A stretch of 63,539 nucleotides of DNA, taken from Candidatus Poseidonia alphae (GTDB taxonomy: Archaea; Thermoplasmatota; Poseidoniia; Poseidoniales; Poseidoniaceae). Location: positions 1 to 63,539 of the forward strand of contig DAVD01000049.1 in assembly GCA_002505405.1 (NCBI GenBank), given 5' to 3'. The position numbers were made by a program, and so were the translations under genes. The notes below the pieces were generated by a model. It was not told the origin of the DNA. It ran no database searches and was given only the letters and a program-made list of their open reading frames with translations. Below, piece by piece: positions 41,761 to 50,596 of the stretch (the first letter of the stretch is position 1; each line of letters begins with the position of its first letter).

Positions 41761-42555
41761 ATGAAAGCGTACTTGGATTTGATGCGGCACATTTTGGAAC
41801 ACGGGGTTGACAAGGGCGACCGTACCGGTACCGGAACAAAATCTGTGTTTGGGTACCAAATGCGATTTGACTTAAGCGAAGGATTCCCCATGGTCACCAC
41901 CAAAAAACTCCACCTTCCATCCATCGTCCATGAACTGCTCTGGTTCATCAAGGGTGATACAAACGTCAAGTATCTTCAGGAGAACGGCGTTCGAATTTGG
42001 AACGAATGGGCTGATGAAAACGGAGATTTAGGGCCCGTTTATGGAAAGCAATGGCGTAAGTGGGAGGGTAAAGACGGTGAGATCATTGACCAACTCCAAC
42101 AAGCAATCGAGGCCATCAAAACCAATCCGAACAGCAGGAGAATCATCGTATCGGCTTGGAATGTTGGTGAATTGGAAGAAATGGCGCTCATGCCCTGTCA
42201 TGCCTTTTTCCAATTTCATGTGGCTCAGGGGAAGTTGAATTGCCAACTCTATCAGAGAAGTGCTGATGTGTTCCTTGGGGTGCCGTTCAATATTGCATCC
42301 TATGCACTTCTGACTCACATGATGGCTCAGGTGTGTGGACTTGAAGCAGGGACCTTTGTTCACACGCTCGGTGATGCACACTTGTACAACAATCACCTTG
42401 AACAAGCTGCGTTGCAAATCACCCGGGAACCAATGATTCTTCCACGATTGAAGTTGAATCAAAACATTTCATCCATCGATGAATTTACCTATGAGGACAT
42501 GGAAATCATTGGCTACAATCACCACCCTCACATCAAAGCTCCAATTTCAATCTAG
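41761..42555 (+). CDS. thyA: Thymidylate synthase (ThyA)
   Basis: 264 aa, the length of bacterial ThyA. It has N-terminal GDRTGTGTKSVFG, the substrate-binding RRIIVSAWN, the nucleophile in LMPCHAFFQFHV, and QRSADVFLGVPFNIASYALL. It methylates dUMP to dTMP using methylene-tetrahydrofolate, producing dihydrofolate that the next gene's product reduces. AGGTGA at 6-nt spacing precedes the ATG. folA follows 8 nt later. The pair looks bacterial; many euryarchaea use ThyX instead. Confidence 0.97.
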   Translation: MKAYLDLMRHILEHGVDKGDRTGTGTKSVFGYQMRFDLSEGFPMVTTKKLHLPSIVHELLWFIKGDTNVKYLQENGVRIWNEWADENGDLGPVYGKQWRKWEGKDGEIIDQLQQAIEAIKTNPNSRRIIVSAWNVGELEEMALMPCHAFFQFHVAQGKLNCQLYQRSADVFLGVPFNIASYALLTHMMAQVCGLEAGTFVHTLGDAHLYNNHLEQAALQITREPMILPRLKLNQNISSIDEFTYEDMEIIGYNHHPHIKAPISI

Positions 42556-42563
42556 GTGATGAC

Positions 42564-43031
42564 ATGATTTCCATGATATATGCCTGCGATGAACAAGGTG
42601 CCATCGGAAAGGATGGGGATTTACCATGGAGGCAATCCACTGACCTTCAACACTTCAAGAGAATCACACTCAATAAATCAATTGTCATGGGTCGAAAAAC
42701 TTGGGACAGTCTCGGAAAAGCACTGCCCTCCAGGCGCAACATTGTGATGTCAAGAAAAGGCGTTGACAACATCGAGTGCATGACCTTTGAACAGGTTTTG
42801 GAACTTGCGGAGAATGAAGAAGTTATGATCATTGGTGGAGGAGAAATCTATGCTCTATTTTTAGAACACGCCAAAGAAATCCATCGGACCATCGTTCACA
42901 CCGTTGTGGAAAACGCCGACACATTTGCACCCGATATCTCCGATGTTGGCTTCTACTTACTCGGGGAGCGACACGTCAATTCGGGAGAACGGGATGAACA
43001 TGCAATGACCTTTCAGCATTGGATTGTTTGA
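42564..43031 (+). CDS. folA: Dihydrofolate reductase
   Basis: 155 aa. It has IYACDEQGAIGKDGDLPW at the N-terminus (folate/NADPH site), SIVMGRKTWDSLGKALPSRRNIVMSR for NADPH, and MIIGGGEIYALFL. It regenerates tetrahydrofolate after ThyA. It is translationally close to thyA (8 nt), forming a dTMP cassette. Convergent with the MazG gene, stops abutting. Confidence 0.96.
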   Translation: MISMIYACDEQGAIGKDGDLPWRQSTDLQHFKRITLNKSIVMGRKTWDSLGKALPSRRNIVMSRKGVDNIECMTFEQVLELAENEEVMIIGGGEIYALFLEHAKEIHRTIVHTVVENADTFAPDISDVGFYLLGERHVNSGERDEHAMTFQHWIV

Positions 43032-43400
43032 TCATTCGGGCCGGTACTCTGTAACACGAATGCCGAGTCGTCCTTGAAGGGCTTCTCGCTTCATGATTCG
43101 CTGATACTTCTTCTCAAAAGCAGCTTTGAGGTCAATCTCCATCGCCAGACTGTGACCCATGAGAAGAATAAGGACATCAGCCATCTCTTCAGCACATTCA
43201 TGGAGCGGTTTTCCTTTCGTAATTGCGGCTGCTAATTCTCCGAGTTCTTCGATGGTGAGGGCCATCCTGTACCCCATATCATGACCGTTTTTCCCTGCGA
43301 AATCATGCTTGTGATGAAAGGCTGCAACACGTTTCATCATCGATTCCCATTCATCTTGTGGTTCATGATTCATCCATTGGTCAACGTTGCGTCCTTCCAT
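43032..43400 (-). CDS. MazG-like nucleotide pyrophosphohydrolase
   Basis: 122 aa from ATG 43400. All-helical NTP-PPase fold with the Mg-binding motif EELGELAAAITKGK... EEMADVLILL (EExxE plus ExxD). Such enzymes clear non-canonical or excess NTPs such as dUTP or dCTP. Lying next to thyA-folA, although convergent, it may trim dUTP to dUMP and so feed ThyA, but that is inference. Confidence 0.85.
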   Translation of the reverse strand: MEGRNVDQWMNHEPQDEWESMMKRVAAFHHKHDFAGKNGHDMGYRMALTIEELGELAAAITKGKPLHECAEEMADVLILLMGHSLAMEIDLKAAFEKKYQRIMKREALQGRLGIRVTEYRPE

Positions 43401-43436
43401 ATCGGAGGCTCTTGTCGGCAAACCAAGAGGTTTGCG

Positions 43437-44222
43437 TCAAGACAGAAGTTCGAGCAAGCAGGCCCAAATGGGTTCCAACCGGTCGTTTGCTTGTGCTGAA
43501 ACTTCCTCGTGATTGAGATCTTTGGTATCATCCCCCGGTTCTCTACCTGCCCCCCAGTTTGAGGAGATGCAAACGGCCGCATACGGGAGATTGAGTTCTT
43601 TGGCGAGCTTCGCTTCTCTCGGCATCGTCATCCCAACCATGTCGCCACCAAGCAAACCAATAGCATTGACCTCTGCCTTTGTTTCAAACTGAGGACCTTG
43701 AGTTAACCAGTATGTGTAACGCATTCGTTCAGCAGGTTCGAACCCTTGACTCGTTCTTAGAGCAGCATCGAGCCGGTCATTCATGGATGCATCAAACGGA
43801 ATGGTGACGGAAGTAAACACCGACTCATCATCGTGGAACGTAGAAGCAACACCCGTGAAATCGATGTATTGTTCGGCTAGACCCACCTTCCCAGGCGGAA
43901 AAGACGCATCAATTGCGCCAACCGAGCAAACCGCCATAACTCCGTCTAAATTTGCATCGTGCATCGCACGCATGTTGGCTCGATGATTGATTTGATGGGG
44001 AGGGCAACCATGCCCGCTCTCATTGTGGTGGCGTTGGAGAAAAATCAATTCTTTCTCTACGCCTTGAGCGTCAAGGGTGATGCAGGTTAAAGGAACGGGG
44101 CCATAGGGCGTATTCGTTTCAATAAGTTCTCTGCGAACAACTGTAATCCCATGCTCTGAGAACCGTTCATCAAGGTTCATGTTCACCAAACCCGTGCCCC
44201 CAATAATTCCCAAACGCAACAT
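43437..44222 (-). CDS. S-methyl-5'-thioadenosine/thioinosine phosphorylase
   Basis: 261 aa from ATG 44222 (MLRLGIIGGTGLVN); in-frame ATGs at 44246 and 44288 are alternatives. PNP-type fold: GIIGGTGL phosphate loop, LQRHHNESGHGCPPHQINHRAN, and VGMTMPREAKLAKEL. It phosphorolyses methylthioadenosine or methylthioinosine in methionine salvage. The base preference cannot be read with confidence; NHEEVSAQAND near the end belongs to the family. It follows the PLC-like lipoprotein gene. Confidence 0.88.
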   Translation of the reverse strand: MLRLGIIGGTGLVNMNLDERFSEHGITVVRRELIETNTPYGPVPLTCITLDAQGVEKELIFLQRHHNESGHGCPPHQINHRANMRAMHDANLDGVMAVCSVGAIDASFPPGKVGLAEQYIDFTGVASTFHDDESVFTSVTIPFDASMNDRLDAALRTSQGFEPAERMRYTYWLTQGPQFETKAEVNAIGLLGGDMVGMTMPREAKLAKELNLPYAAVCISSNWGAGREPGDDTKDLNHEEVSAQANDRLEPIWACLLELLS

Positions 44223-44274
44223 ACCACGCTGAGCGAGCACCACCATGTGAACCCTGCGGAAGGCTGACGGGCGT

Positions 44275-45222
44275 TCATTCCCATCCATTCATGCTGTTGA
44301 TGGTTTGGACCGCCTCAACGACATCCCCGTCTTCCCACCAATCAACCGCCACGAATGTTGGACGCTTGCCGTGCTGCTGCCAGCATTCCTTGGCTCGATC
44401 GACGAGGAAATCCGGATTGTTTGCTTCATCCCCCCGAGTTGGGTCTGACAAACCAAGAGGACCACTCAACCAGTTATTCATGTGATAAACGGATTGTTTC
44501 GGGTCCCCACGCAGCGGATCGCAATTCATATCTTCAGGATTCTCTTCAGCAAAATTTGTGGTCCAACTGTGGGTTAAAAAATCGTGAATCCATGGGTAAT
44601 TGAGATCTGCTGATTGTTCCCAGAAGACGACAAGTGGGCGTTCTAAAGCAATCATTTGCTCAAGTGTTGGCCATGGGGAATTGAGCTCGTGAACAAATGC
44701 ATGCTCGGTCAGTCCGGATTCAAGAAATACAGCAGCAAGATGTTCTGGTTGGACGTAATTTTCCACCAACAATGTAACGACATCGTTTGGAGCATCTTCC
44801 ATAAGCGCTGCTAGAGAAGACAACCATGAAACTGCATCAATGCCGCCATAGATACAAGGGCTTGTCCCACGGTCATCATCGCCATGACACAACCGGACGT
44901 TTCCCTGACTTTCGTCGTTGAGATTTTCATAATGTGTATCGATCATAAATGCACGAACGCCAGCGTTCCATTGAGAAAAAAGGCCGGTTTGGTGATTGCT
45001 TGCAGGGTACATGATTCCATCTTCATGTGTCGCAAAAGCATTGTGTGTTTCAGGAAACGTCACATCGTCATACGATCGAGAACACAAGTCAACCTGGCCG
45101 TTGCATTCGACTCCTTCCAACAAGGGTTCCTCAATTCCAGATGACGATTCAATGAGGCCAGTAGTACAACCTGGGAGAATGAAGACAATGAACAACAGAA
45201 GTGCAGAAGTCCTGTTGCCCAT
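44275..45222 (-). CDS. Secreted PI-PLC-like phosphodiesterase lipoprotein
   Basis: 315 aa. A short signal peptide ends in a lipobox (ILPGCTT, Cys19), so it is probably lipid-anchored. The mature domain has a TIM-barrel PLC-X pattern: PETHNAFATHEDG (first His), RAFMIDTHYE, RLCHGDDD (second His) and a C-terminal VAVDWWEDGD strand. Related proteins cleave phosphoinositides or glycerophospholipids. A marine archaeon could use it to scavenge phospholipid phosphate, but the substrate is unknown. Upstream of the MTA phosphorylase on the same strand. Confidence 0.78.
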   Translation of the reverse strand: MGNRTSALLLFIVFILPGCTTGLIESSSGIEEPLLEGVECNGQVDLCSRSYDDVTFPETHNAFATHEDGIMYPASNHQTGLFSQWNAGVRAFMIDTHYENLNDESQGNVRLCHGDDDRGTSPCIYGGIDAVSWLSSLAALMEDAPNDVVTLLVENYVQPEHLAAVFLESGLTEHAFVHELNSPWPTLEQMIALERPLVVFWEQSADLNYPWIHDFLTHSWTTNFAEENPEDMNCDPLRGDPKQSVYHMNNWLSGPLGLSDPTRGDEANNPDFLVDRAKECWQQHGKRPTFVAVDWWEDGDVVEAVQTINSMNGWE

Positions 45223-45281
45223 ACATGCGCTCTATTGACTCAATCAAAAAACCCGTCGGTAACCTCTGATGAGGTTTTGGT

Positions 45282-46235
45282 TCACTCTGATAGGCGTGTG
45301 ATGAGGTCTGCCTTCTTTCCAGAGACAGGCTTTCCAGCGGCCTTGAGAAGTTCCTTGAGTTCAGCGACGGTCATCTTGTCATAGGAAGGAGCGTCTGCTT
45401 CTACCTTTTCTTCAACAACTGCCGCTTCAACGACTTCTTCGGCTGCAGCAACAGGTGCTGCTTCCTCTGGAGCATCTTCAACGGTTTCGTCGCTTTCTGC
45501 GTCTTCACCATCGTCTTCATCGGCCATAGCTGCAGCGAGAGCTGCAGCCTTCTTGGCCTTGAATTCAGCATCATCACGAGCTTCTTGCGCATGAATTTCG
45601 TCGAGGGTCGGTCCGGAGGTTGTCACAACACCGTCTTGCAAGAGTTGGCTCTTTCGGATAGCGACTGAGCGGACTGGATAAATTGGTTTGACGCCTTTTC
45701 GGATGTCCTCTTCCAACGAACCGTCAAGAATTGCATCTTGTACCGATGCATAGGTATTCTTAGCAGCGAATGCGATGATGATCTCTCGGGTTTTGGTACG
45801 CATGTCCTGCTTAACCGAAGTTTGAACGCGCTGTTGCGTGATGATCAGTGGCTTCATTCGAACCAAGTAACCGTCTGTGGTGACGACGTCCACGACGTCG
45901 TCAACCTTGCCACGGTACCGGCGAATTTGACGGCGAATGTGGTCGGTTTGGTGGTGGTGGCCGATGAAAGTCGTCAATGCATCTTGTCCAACACATTCCG
46001 TCACTCGGAATCGAAGGATGACGTGCATCTTCGAAAAATCTCCGCCAAATTCTTGTTGAGTCATTTCGTAAACACGACCGATGATATGCTCATCGGATTC
46101 ACCGATTGTTTCGCCAATACGCTTGAAATCCCAAGGGTGTCGAGGTGCTCGGATGGTGTACCATCGCTTTGTCTTCCACTTGTCCCGTTGCTTACGTGCT
46201 TGTGCACGTGCCTTTGCACTGATTTTCTTTGCCAT
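45282..46235 (-). CDS. Ribosomal protein eS1 (S3Ae) with C-terminal SAP domain
   Basis: 317 aa from ATG 46235. Residues 1 to about 215 are a standard archaeal S3Ae/eS1 of the small subunit (KWKTKRWYTIRAP..., RFRVTECVGQDALTTFIGH). A long acidic, Ala/Glu-rich linker (about 225-280) follows, and then a SAP-like helix-loop-helix at the end (MTVAELKELLKAAGKPVSGK... DLITRLSE). SAP domains bind nucleic acid. Such an extension is absent from ordinary eS1. Upstream leader contains a CAAATAGG element near 46300. Confidence 0.93.
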   Translation of the reverse strand: MAKKISAKARAQARKQRDKWKTKRWYTIRAPRHPWDFKRIGETIGESDEHIIGRVYEMTQQEFGGDFSKMHVILRFRVTECVGQDALTTFIGHHHQTDHIRRQIRRYRGKVDDVVDVVTTDGYLVRMKPLIITQQRVQTSVKQDMRTKTREIIIAFAAKNTYASVQDAILDGSLEEDIRKGVKPIYPVRSVAIRKSQLLQDGVVTTSGPTLDEIHAQEARDDAEFKAKKAAALAAAMADEDDGEDAESDETVEDAPEEAAPVAAAEEVVEAAVVEEKVEADAPSYDKMTVAELKELLKAAGKPVSGKKADLITRLSE

Positions 46236-46403
46236 ATTGTTCAACTCGGTTCGTGTATTGCGGGGGCTACCCCACTTGCACTCCGCCCACTAACCTCCCC
46301 TATTTGAATGAGCCTCATCATCATAATCTCACAGCATTGAAAGGATTGTTCTGTTTGGACGCAGATTCGGTAACCTCATGACCCCCAAGGTCACCCGCAG
46401 GAT

Positions 46404-46877
46404 GTGGGCCTGCATCATATCACCTGGAGAGCAACGGCGAGTGCTGTTGACGATGTTGATGCCGTAGCAGACGCCGTAGCATGGCTTATCGGCGACGAAT
46501 CATGGGTTGAGGTGGAACGAACAACGTCACACTTCGGCTCGGAGATGCACATGGTTGCTGCTTTTTGCAAGAAAAAATCTGCAGCGCTAGAGTCCTTTGC
46601 TCGTCTTGGGCCTGACAACTTAGCATTCCTTTCCAAAGAGTTTGACGCTCGAATGGATGAAAGCAATACCCTGCATTTCAGGATTGACATGAATGCACTC
46701 ATCGCTGGAAAGGTGATCCTATCGGATGCTTCGAAGCCTGATACCATCAAAGGACAAATCAAAATCGAAGTATATCCGGGACAAACCATCAAGACTGAAT
46801 TTGATTCAATTCTTGCCAAAGCATCCACCCACCAACCTTCAAATCCTGGTGATGGGGTCCTCCTTGAAAGGAAGTGA
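46404..46877 (+). CDS. RNA-binding exosome-associated protein (COG1325-like)
   Basis: 157 aa from GTG 46404. Short alpha-beta domain starting HHITWRATASAVDDVDAVADAV and containing HFRIDMNALIAGKV, which resembles the archaeal COG1325/PF01877 family annotated as exosome-associated RNA-binding proteins. No direct function is proven. It is divergent from eS1 and immediately precedes the arylsulfotransferase-like gene (19-nt gap). Confidence 0.72.
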   Translation: MGLHHITWRATASAVDDVDAVADAVAWLIGDESWVEVERTTSHFGSEMHMVAAFCKKKSAALESFARLGPDNLAFLSKEFDARMDESNTLHFRIDMNALIAGKVILSDASKPDTIKGQIKIEVYPGQTIKTEFDSILAKASTHQPSNPGDGVLLERK

Positions 46878-46896
46878 TGGCATCAATACCACTTCA

Positions 46897-49197
46897 ATGA
46901 AAGCAATCGTCCTCACTGCCTTGATGTTCGGGTCAGTCATTCTGGTACAAGCTGAGGCATCTGAAGAACAATCGATTCCACTCAACCATGCACCGGAATG
47001 CAATGCACAACGAGAACATTGGACCGTTGGTTTGATTTCATGTACCAATGAATCCCATGGTGGCTACACTCTCTTTTCTCCATTCCCATCCAATACCTCC
47101 TACCTCATTGATGAGGAGGGGCGAGAAATTAACTCTTGGCGCTCACCAGGAGAACATCGACCCGGTGCATCAGCATACATGCTCAGCGACGGAAGTCTCC
47201 TCAGGACTGGCAACATTGGAAACGAGTCACCAGGCAATTTCAGCGGTGGCGGCATTGGTGGGACAATAGAGCGAATCGGATGGGATGGCACACTGATGTG
47301 GTCTTGGGACTACTCATCCACATCGGCGATCACCCATCACGATATTGAACCCCTACCCAACGGAAACATTCTGGCCATTGCTTGGGAAGACAGGAGCGAG
47401 CAAGAAGCGTTGCAAGCCGGAAGGGACCCAGCAATAGCTAGCGATTCGCCCGGAGGTCAAGGCAACATTTGGCCCGACCAAATTATTGAAATTGAACCGG
47501 TTGGTTCAAACGATGCAAACATCGTATGGCGGTGGCATGCATGGGACCATCTCGTACAAGATTACGACCCCACCAAGGACAATTACGGTGCTGTGGAAGA
47601 GCATCCTGAGTTGTTGAACATCAACTACGTCACTCAATCCGGAAACCAGGCTGGGAGGGCTGATTGGATGCACTGCAACAGCATTGATTACAACGCCGAA
47701 TTGGACCAAATAATGATTTCATGCAGAGGGATGGATGAATTTTACATTATTGACCACAGCACGACCACTGAGGAAGCTGCAGGACATGAAGGTGGGACAT
47801 ACGGGAAGGGTGGAGATTTCCTTTACAGGTGGGGAAACCCTCAGGTTTACAAAAAGGGCCTATCAAGCGACCAACAACTCTTCGGCCAGCACGATGTTCA
47901 ATGGATTGAAGAGGGGCATACGCAGGAAGGAAACATCATACTCTTCAACAACGGTGCTGGGCGTTCAACTCCATACTCGACCGTTGAAATTTTAAATCCC
48001 GACCATGAAAATGGCCATTACTCCATACTCACAAACGGGACATTTGGCCCCTTGGCCCCATCGTGGACCTGGAGTCCAGAAGGGATGTATGCGCCCGTTG
48101 TCTCAGGCGCTCAAGGATTGTCGAATGGCAATGTCATGGTCACGATTGGAACCATGGGCGCCCTCCAAGAAGTCTCTCCCGATGGAGAAGTGGTATGGTC
48201 GTACATCAATCCAATCGGAGCCAACGGCACGTTTCAACAGAGTCTTGAGTTGCCGCCTGGAAACCTTGCAGGAACAACGGCGAATATGTTGTTCAAAGGT
48301 TACCGATACGAAGCAGATCATCCCGGTCTCGCAGACAAAAACCTAACCCCGGGGTCTTACCTCGAACATTGGACCGATACCTGTCCAGAAGAATACGCTT
48401 GGAAGTGGGACAGAGATGGAAACGGTTGCATCGACGATAGTGATGCAGATGGAATCATGGACCCGTACGACCGATGCTGGATTGGAGATGATTTGCTCGA
48501 CCTGGACCAAGACGGTCTTCCAGATGCTTGCGACGCATTCGTAGATTCCGATTTGGATGGAGTGAGAGACAGCGAAGACCGTTGTGAAGGTTTTGATGAT
48601 GGAACAGACCAAGACAACGATGGGGTTGTGGATGGATGTGATGACCTCATCGATTCAGATGGAGATGGAACAGCCGATGCTATCGAACAGTGCCCAGGGA
48701 GTGACGATTCTGTCGATTCCGATGGCGATGGAGTTCCGGATGGTTGTGACTCAACCCCGTCGGGGATCACAACGACTGACGGCAACGATAGCAATGCAAC
48801 ACTCAACGTATCCATCGAGGAGCAGCAAAACAATTCTGAACCAACCCCAACATCCCGTTCTGGTTTGTTTGAAGAAATAACTTCACGTTCTGCACTCGGC
48901 TATCTCCTGATGGCGATTGGAACCTGGATGCTGATTTACCTCGTAATGACTGGACGCTCCAGGGACAACCTCCTGCCGAACGAGGGACGAATCCTGAATG
49001 AAAACGGTTCGACTTTAGCACAGGCCGACCACTTGGAAAAAACGCTACCAGAACTCAGCACTCCCGATGCGGATACCCCGCGACCGTTACCGGCCACAGG
49101 CTTGCCCGAAGGTTGGACCATCGAACAGTGGAACTTTTATGGACACCAGTGGAATGAGATGAATGAAGAGGAAAAAATCCTGAGTTTGGACGGCTGA
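46897..49197 (+). CDS. Secreted arylsulfotransferase-like protein with TSP3 repeats and membrane anchor
   Basis: 766 aa from ATG 46897. Signal peptide (MKAIVLTALMFGSVILVQA), then an ASST-like beta-propeller (about 45-500) with HHDIEPLPNGNILAIAWED and FGQHDVQWIEE histidine segments and GYTLFSPFPSNTSYLIDEEG. Tandem Asp-rich thrombospondin type 3-like calcium repeats (about 510-630), a membrane helix (about 665-685) and a cytoplasmic tail ending in GLPEGWTIEQWNFYGHQW. Family members transfer sulfate between phenols; here it may handle sulfated polysaccharides or phenolics outside the cell. Catalysis is inferred. Confidence 0.78.
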   Translation: MKAIVLTALMFGSVILVQAEASEEQSIPLNHAPECNAQREHWTVGLISCTNESHGGYTLFSPFPSNTSYLIDEEGREINSWRSPGEHRPGASAYMLSDGSLLRTGNIGNESPGNFSGGGIGGTIERIGWDGTLMWSWDYSSTSAITHHDIEPLPNGNILAIAWEDRSEQEALQAGRDPAIASDSPGGQGNIWPDQIIEIEPVGSNDANIVWRWHAWDHLVQDYDPTKDNYGAVEEHPELLNINYVTQSGNQAGRADWMHCNSIDYNAELDQIMISCRGMDEFYIIDHSTTTEEAAGHEGGTYGKGGDFLYRWGNPQVYKKGLSSDQQLFGQHDVQWIEEGHTQEGNIILFNNGAGRSTPYSTVEILNPDHENGHYSILTNGTFGPLAPSWTWSPEGMYAPVVSGAQGLSNGNVMVTIGTMGALQEVSPDGEVVWSYINPIGANGTFQQSLELPPGNLAGTTANMLFKGYRYEADHPGLADKNLTPGSYLEHWTDTCPEEYAWKWDRDGNGCIDDSDADGIMDPYDRCWIGDDLLDLDQDGLPDACDAFVDSDLDGVRDSEDRCEGFDDGTDQDNDGVVDGCDDLIDSDGDGTADAIEQCPGSDDSVDSDGDGVPDGCDSTPSGITTTDGNDSNATLNVSIEEQQNNSEPTPTSRSGLFEEITSRSALGYLLMAIGTWMLIYLVMTGRSRDNLLPNEGRILNENGSTLAQADHLEKTLPELSTPDADTPRPLPATGLPEGWTIEQWNFYGHQWNEMNEEEKILSLDG

Positions 49198-49261
49198 TGG
49201 ACGATGTTAACTTTACAAGAAATTAAGTACACATCCCTCGTGGGGTGAATGAGGAATACCC

Positions 49262-49537
49262 ATGCCACACGTCGTCACATCCGCTTGCGTTGATCACAAA
49301 TACCAAGAATGCGTTGCTGTTTGCCCTGTTGAAGCCTTCAGGGAAGCTGACACATATTTGGTCATCGACCCCGATGAATGCATTGACTGTGGCGCATGCA
49401 TCCCCGAATGTCCCGTTGACGCAATCTTTGCCGATACCGATGTCCCTGATGGTGAAGAAGCGTGGATTGACCGAAACGCCGAAGAATCCATTGATGCTGA
49501 AATTGCAGAAGGGGACTCACCAGTCCTCGCTGATTGA
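49262..49537 (+). CDS. 7Fe-type ferredoxin
   Basis: 91 aa with seven cluster cysteines: C9, C17, C21 (CxxxxxxxCxxxCP, a 3Fe-4S pattern) and C40, C43, C46, C50 (CxxCxxCxxxCP, a 4Fe-4S pattern), followed by an acidic C-terminal tail. This is the arrangement of bacterial-type seven-iron ferredoxins. It is a soluble electron carrier with partners unknown. A TATA-like AATTAAGTAC lies about 40 nt upstream. Its stop precedes pdxS by 68 nt. Confidence 0.92.
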   Translation: MPHVVTSACVDHKYQECVAVCPVEAFREADTYLVIDPDECIDCGACIPECPVDAIFADTDVPDGEEAWIDRNAEESIDAEIAEGDSPVLAD

Positions 49538-49605
49538 AGACATACTCCATACGGAGCCAAACCAAGCGTCATAAAGGTCGTCGTTATCAACGAGGTGTGT
49601 CACAT

Positions 49606-50595
49606 ATGAAAACTGACTTCTCAACCCTCCGTCAAGGAAGCGAATTGCTCAAGCGTGGGTTCGCCCGCATGCAACAAGGTGGCGTCATTATGGATGTTGT
49701 TGATGCTGAACAGGCTGCGGTTGCAGAAGATTCGGGTGCCGTTGCGGTAATGGCCCTTGAACGGGTGCCAGCAGACATCCGCAAGGCCGGAGGCGTCGCC
49801 CGTATGAGTCATCCAGACATGATACAGGGCATCTTGGACTGCACCTCCATTCCAGTTATGGCGAAATCACGAATTGGACATGAAGGAGAGGCTCGGATTC
49901 TCGAGGCTATGGGCGTTGACATGGTTGACGAAAGCGAAGTCTTGACACCCGCTGACCCTTACTTCCACATCAACAAACAGGACTATGAAATCCCCTTTGT
50001 TTGCGGAGCAACCGGCTTAGGAGAAGCAACCCGAAGAATTTGGGAAGGGGCTGCAATGATTCGGACCAAAGGAGAAGCTGGAACCGGAAACGTCGTAGCA
50101 GCAGTCACGCACGCACGCTTAATCGATCAAGAGATTCGCCAAATACAAACACTCGATGACCGAGGACTTGACTTGGCGACTGAAATGATCATGGAACGCT
50201 ACAGAGTGCTTGCCGACCATTCAACCCTTCCTGGAACGCACCAAATGACACCGTTTGGACCCATTGATTCCACCATGCACGATGGAATTCGCAGCGTCCT
50301 TGACGATGTGAACCGACTTGGTCGTCTTCCCGTCGTCACCTTTTCGGCAGGGGGGATAGCCACTCCAGCAGATGCATCGCTCATGATGCGTATGGGAATG
50401 GACGGTATTTTTGTGGGTTCAGGAATTTTCAAGTCAACCGATCCGAAGACCATGGCTGATGCAATTGTGATGGCAACCGCCCATTACGATGATGCAAGCA
50501 AAGTCGCTGAAGCAATGGCTATGATGGCCGGAGAACCAATGAAGGGTGACGAACTTGAAACCCTAGAAGTCCGAATGGACCAACGCGGCTGGTAA
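49606..50595 (+). CDS. pdxS: Pyridoxal 5'-phosphate synthase lyase subunit PdxS
   Basis: 329 aa from ATG 49606, with GAGGTG upstream. TIM barrel with the catalytic lysine region IPVMAKSRIGHEGEARILEA and phosphate-binding GEAGTGNVVAAVTHARL, both hallmarks of PdxS. With PdxT (not in the window) it makes PLP from ribose-5-phosphate, glyceraldehyde-3-phosphate and glutamine ammonia. Ends 1 nt before the convergent small ORF. The name is secure. Confidence 0.96.
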   Translation: MKTDFSTLRQGSELLKRGFARMQQGGVIMDVVDAEQAAVAEDSGAVAVMALERVPADIRKAGGVARMSHPDMIQGILDCTSIPVMAKSRIGHEGEARILEAMGVDMVDESEVLTPADPYFHINKQDYEIPFVCGATGLGEATRRIWEGAAMIRTKGEAGTGNVVAAVTHARLIDQEIRQIQTLDDRGLDLATEMIMERYRVLADHSTLPGTHQMTPFGPIDSTMHDGIRSVLDDVNRLGRLPVVTFSAGGIATPADASLMMRMGMDGIFVGSGIFKSTDPKTMADAIVMATAHYDDASKVAEAMAMMAGEPMKGDELETLEVRMDQRGW

Positions 50596-50596
50596 T

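Noticed and set aside
48420..48760. Direct DNA repeats suggestive of a repeat array
   Set aside because: The repetition comes from Asp/Gly codons of thrombospondin type 3-like repeats inside the arylsulfotransferase-like gene, with no uniform spacers, so it is not a CRISPR array.
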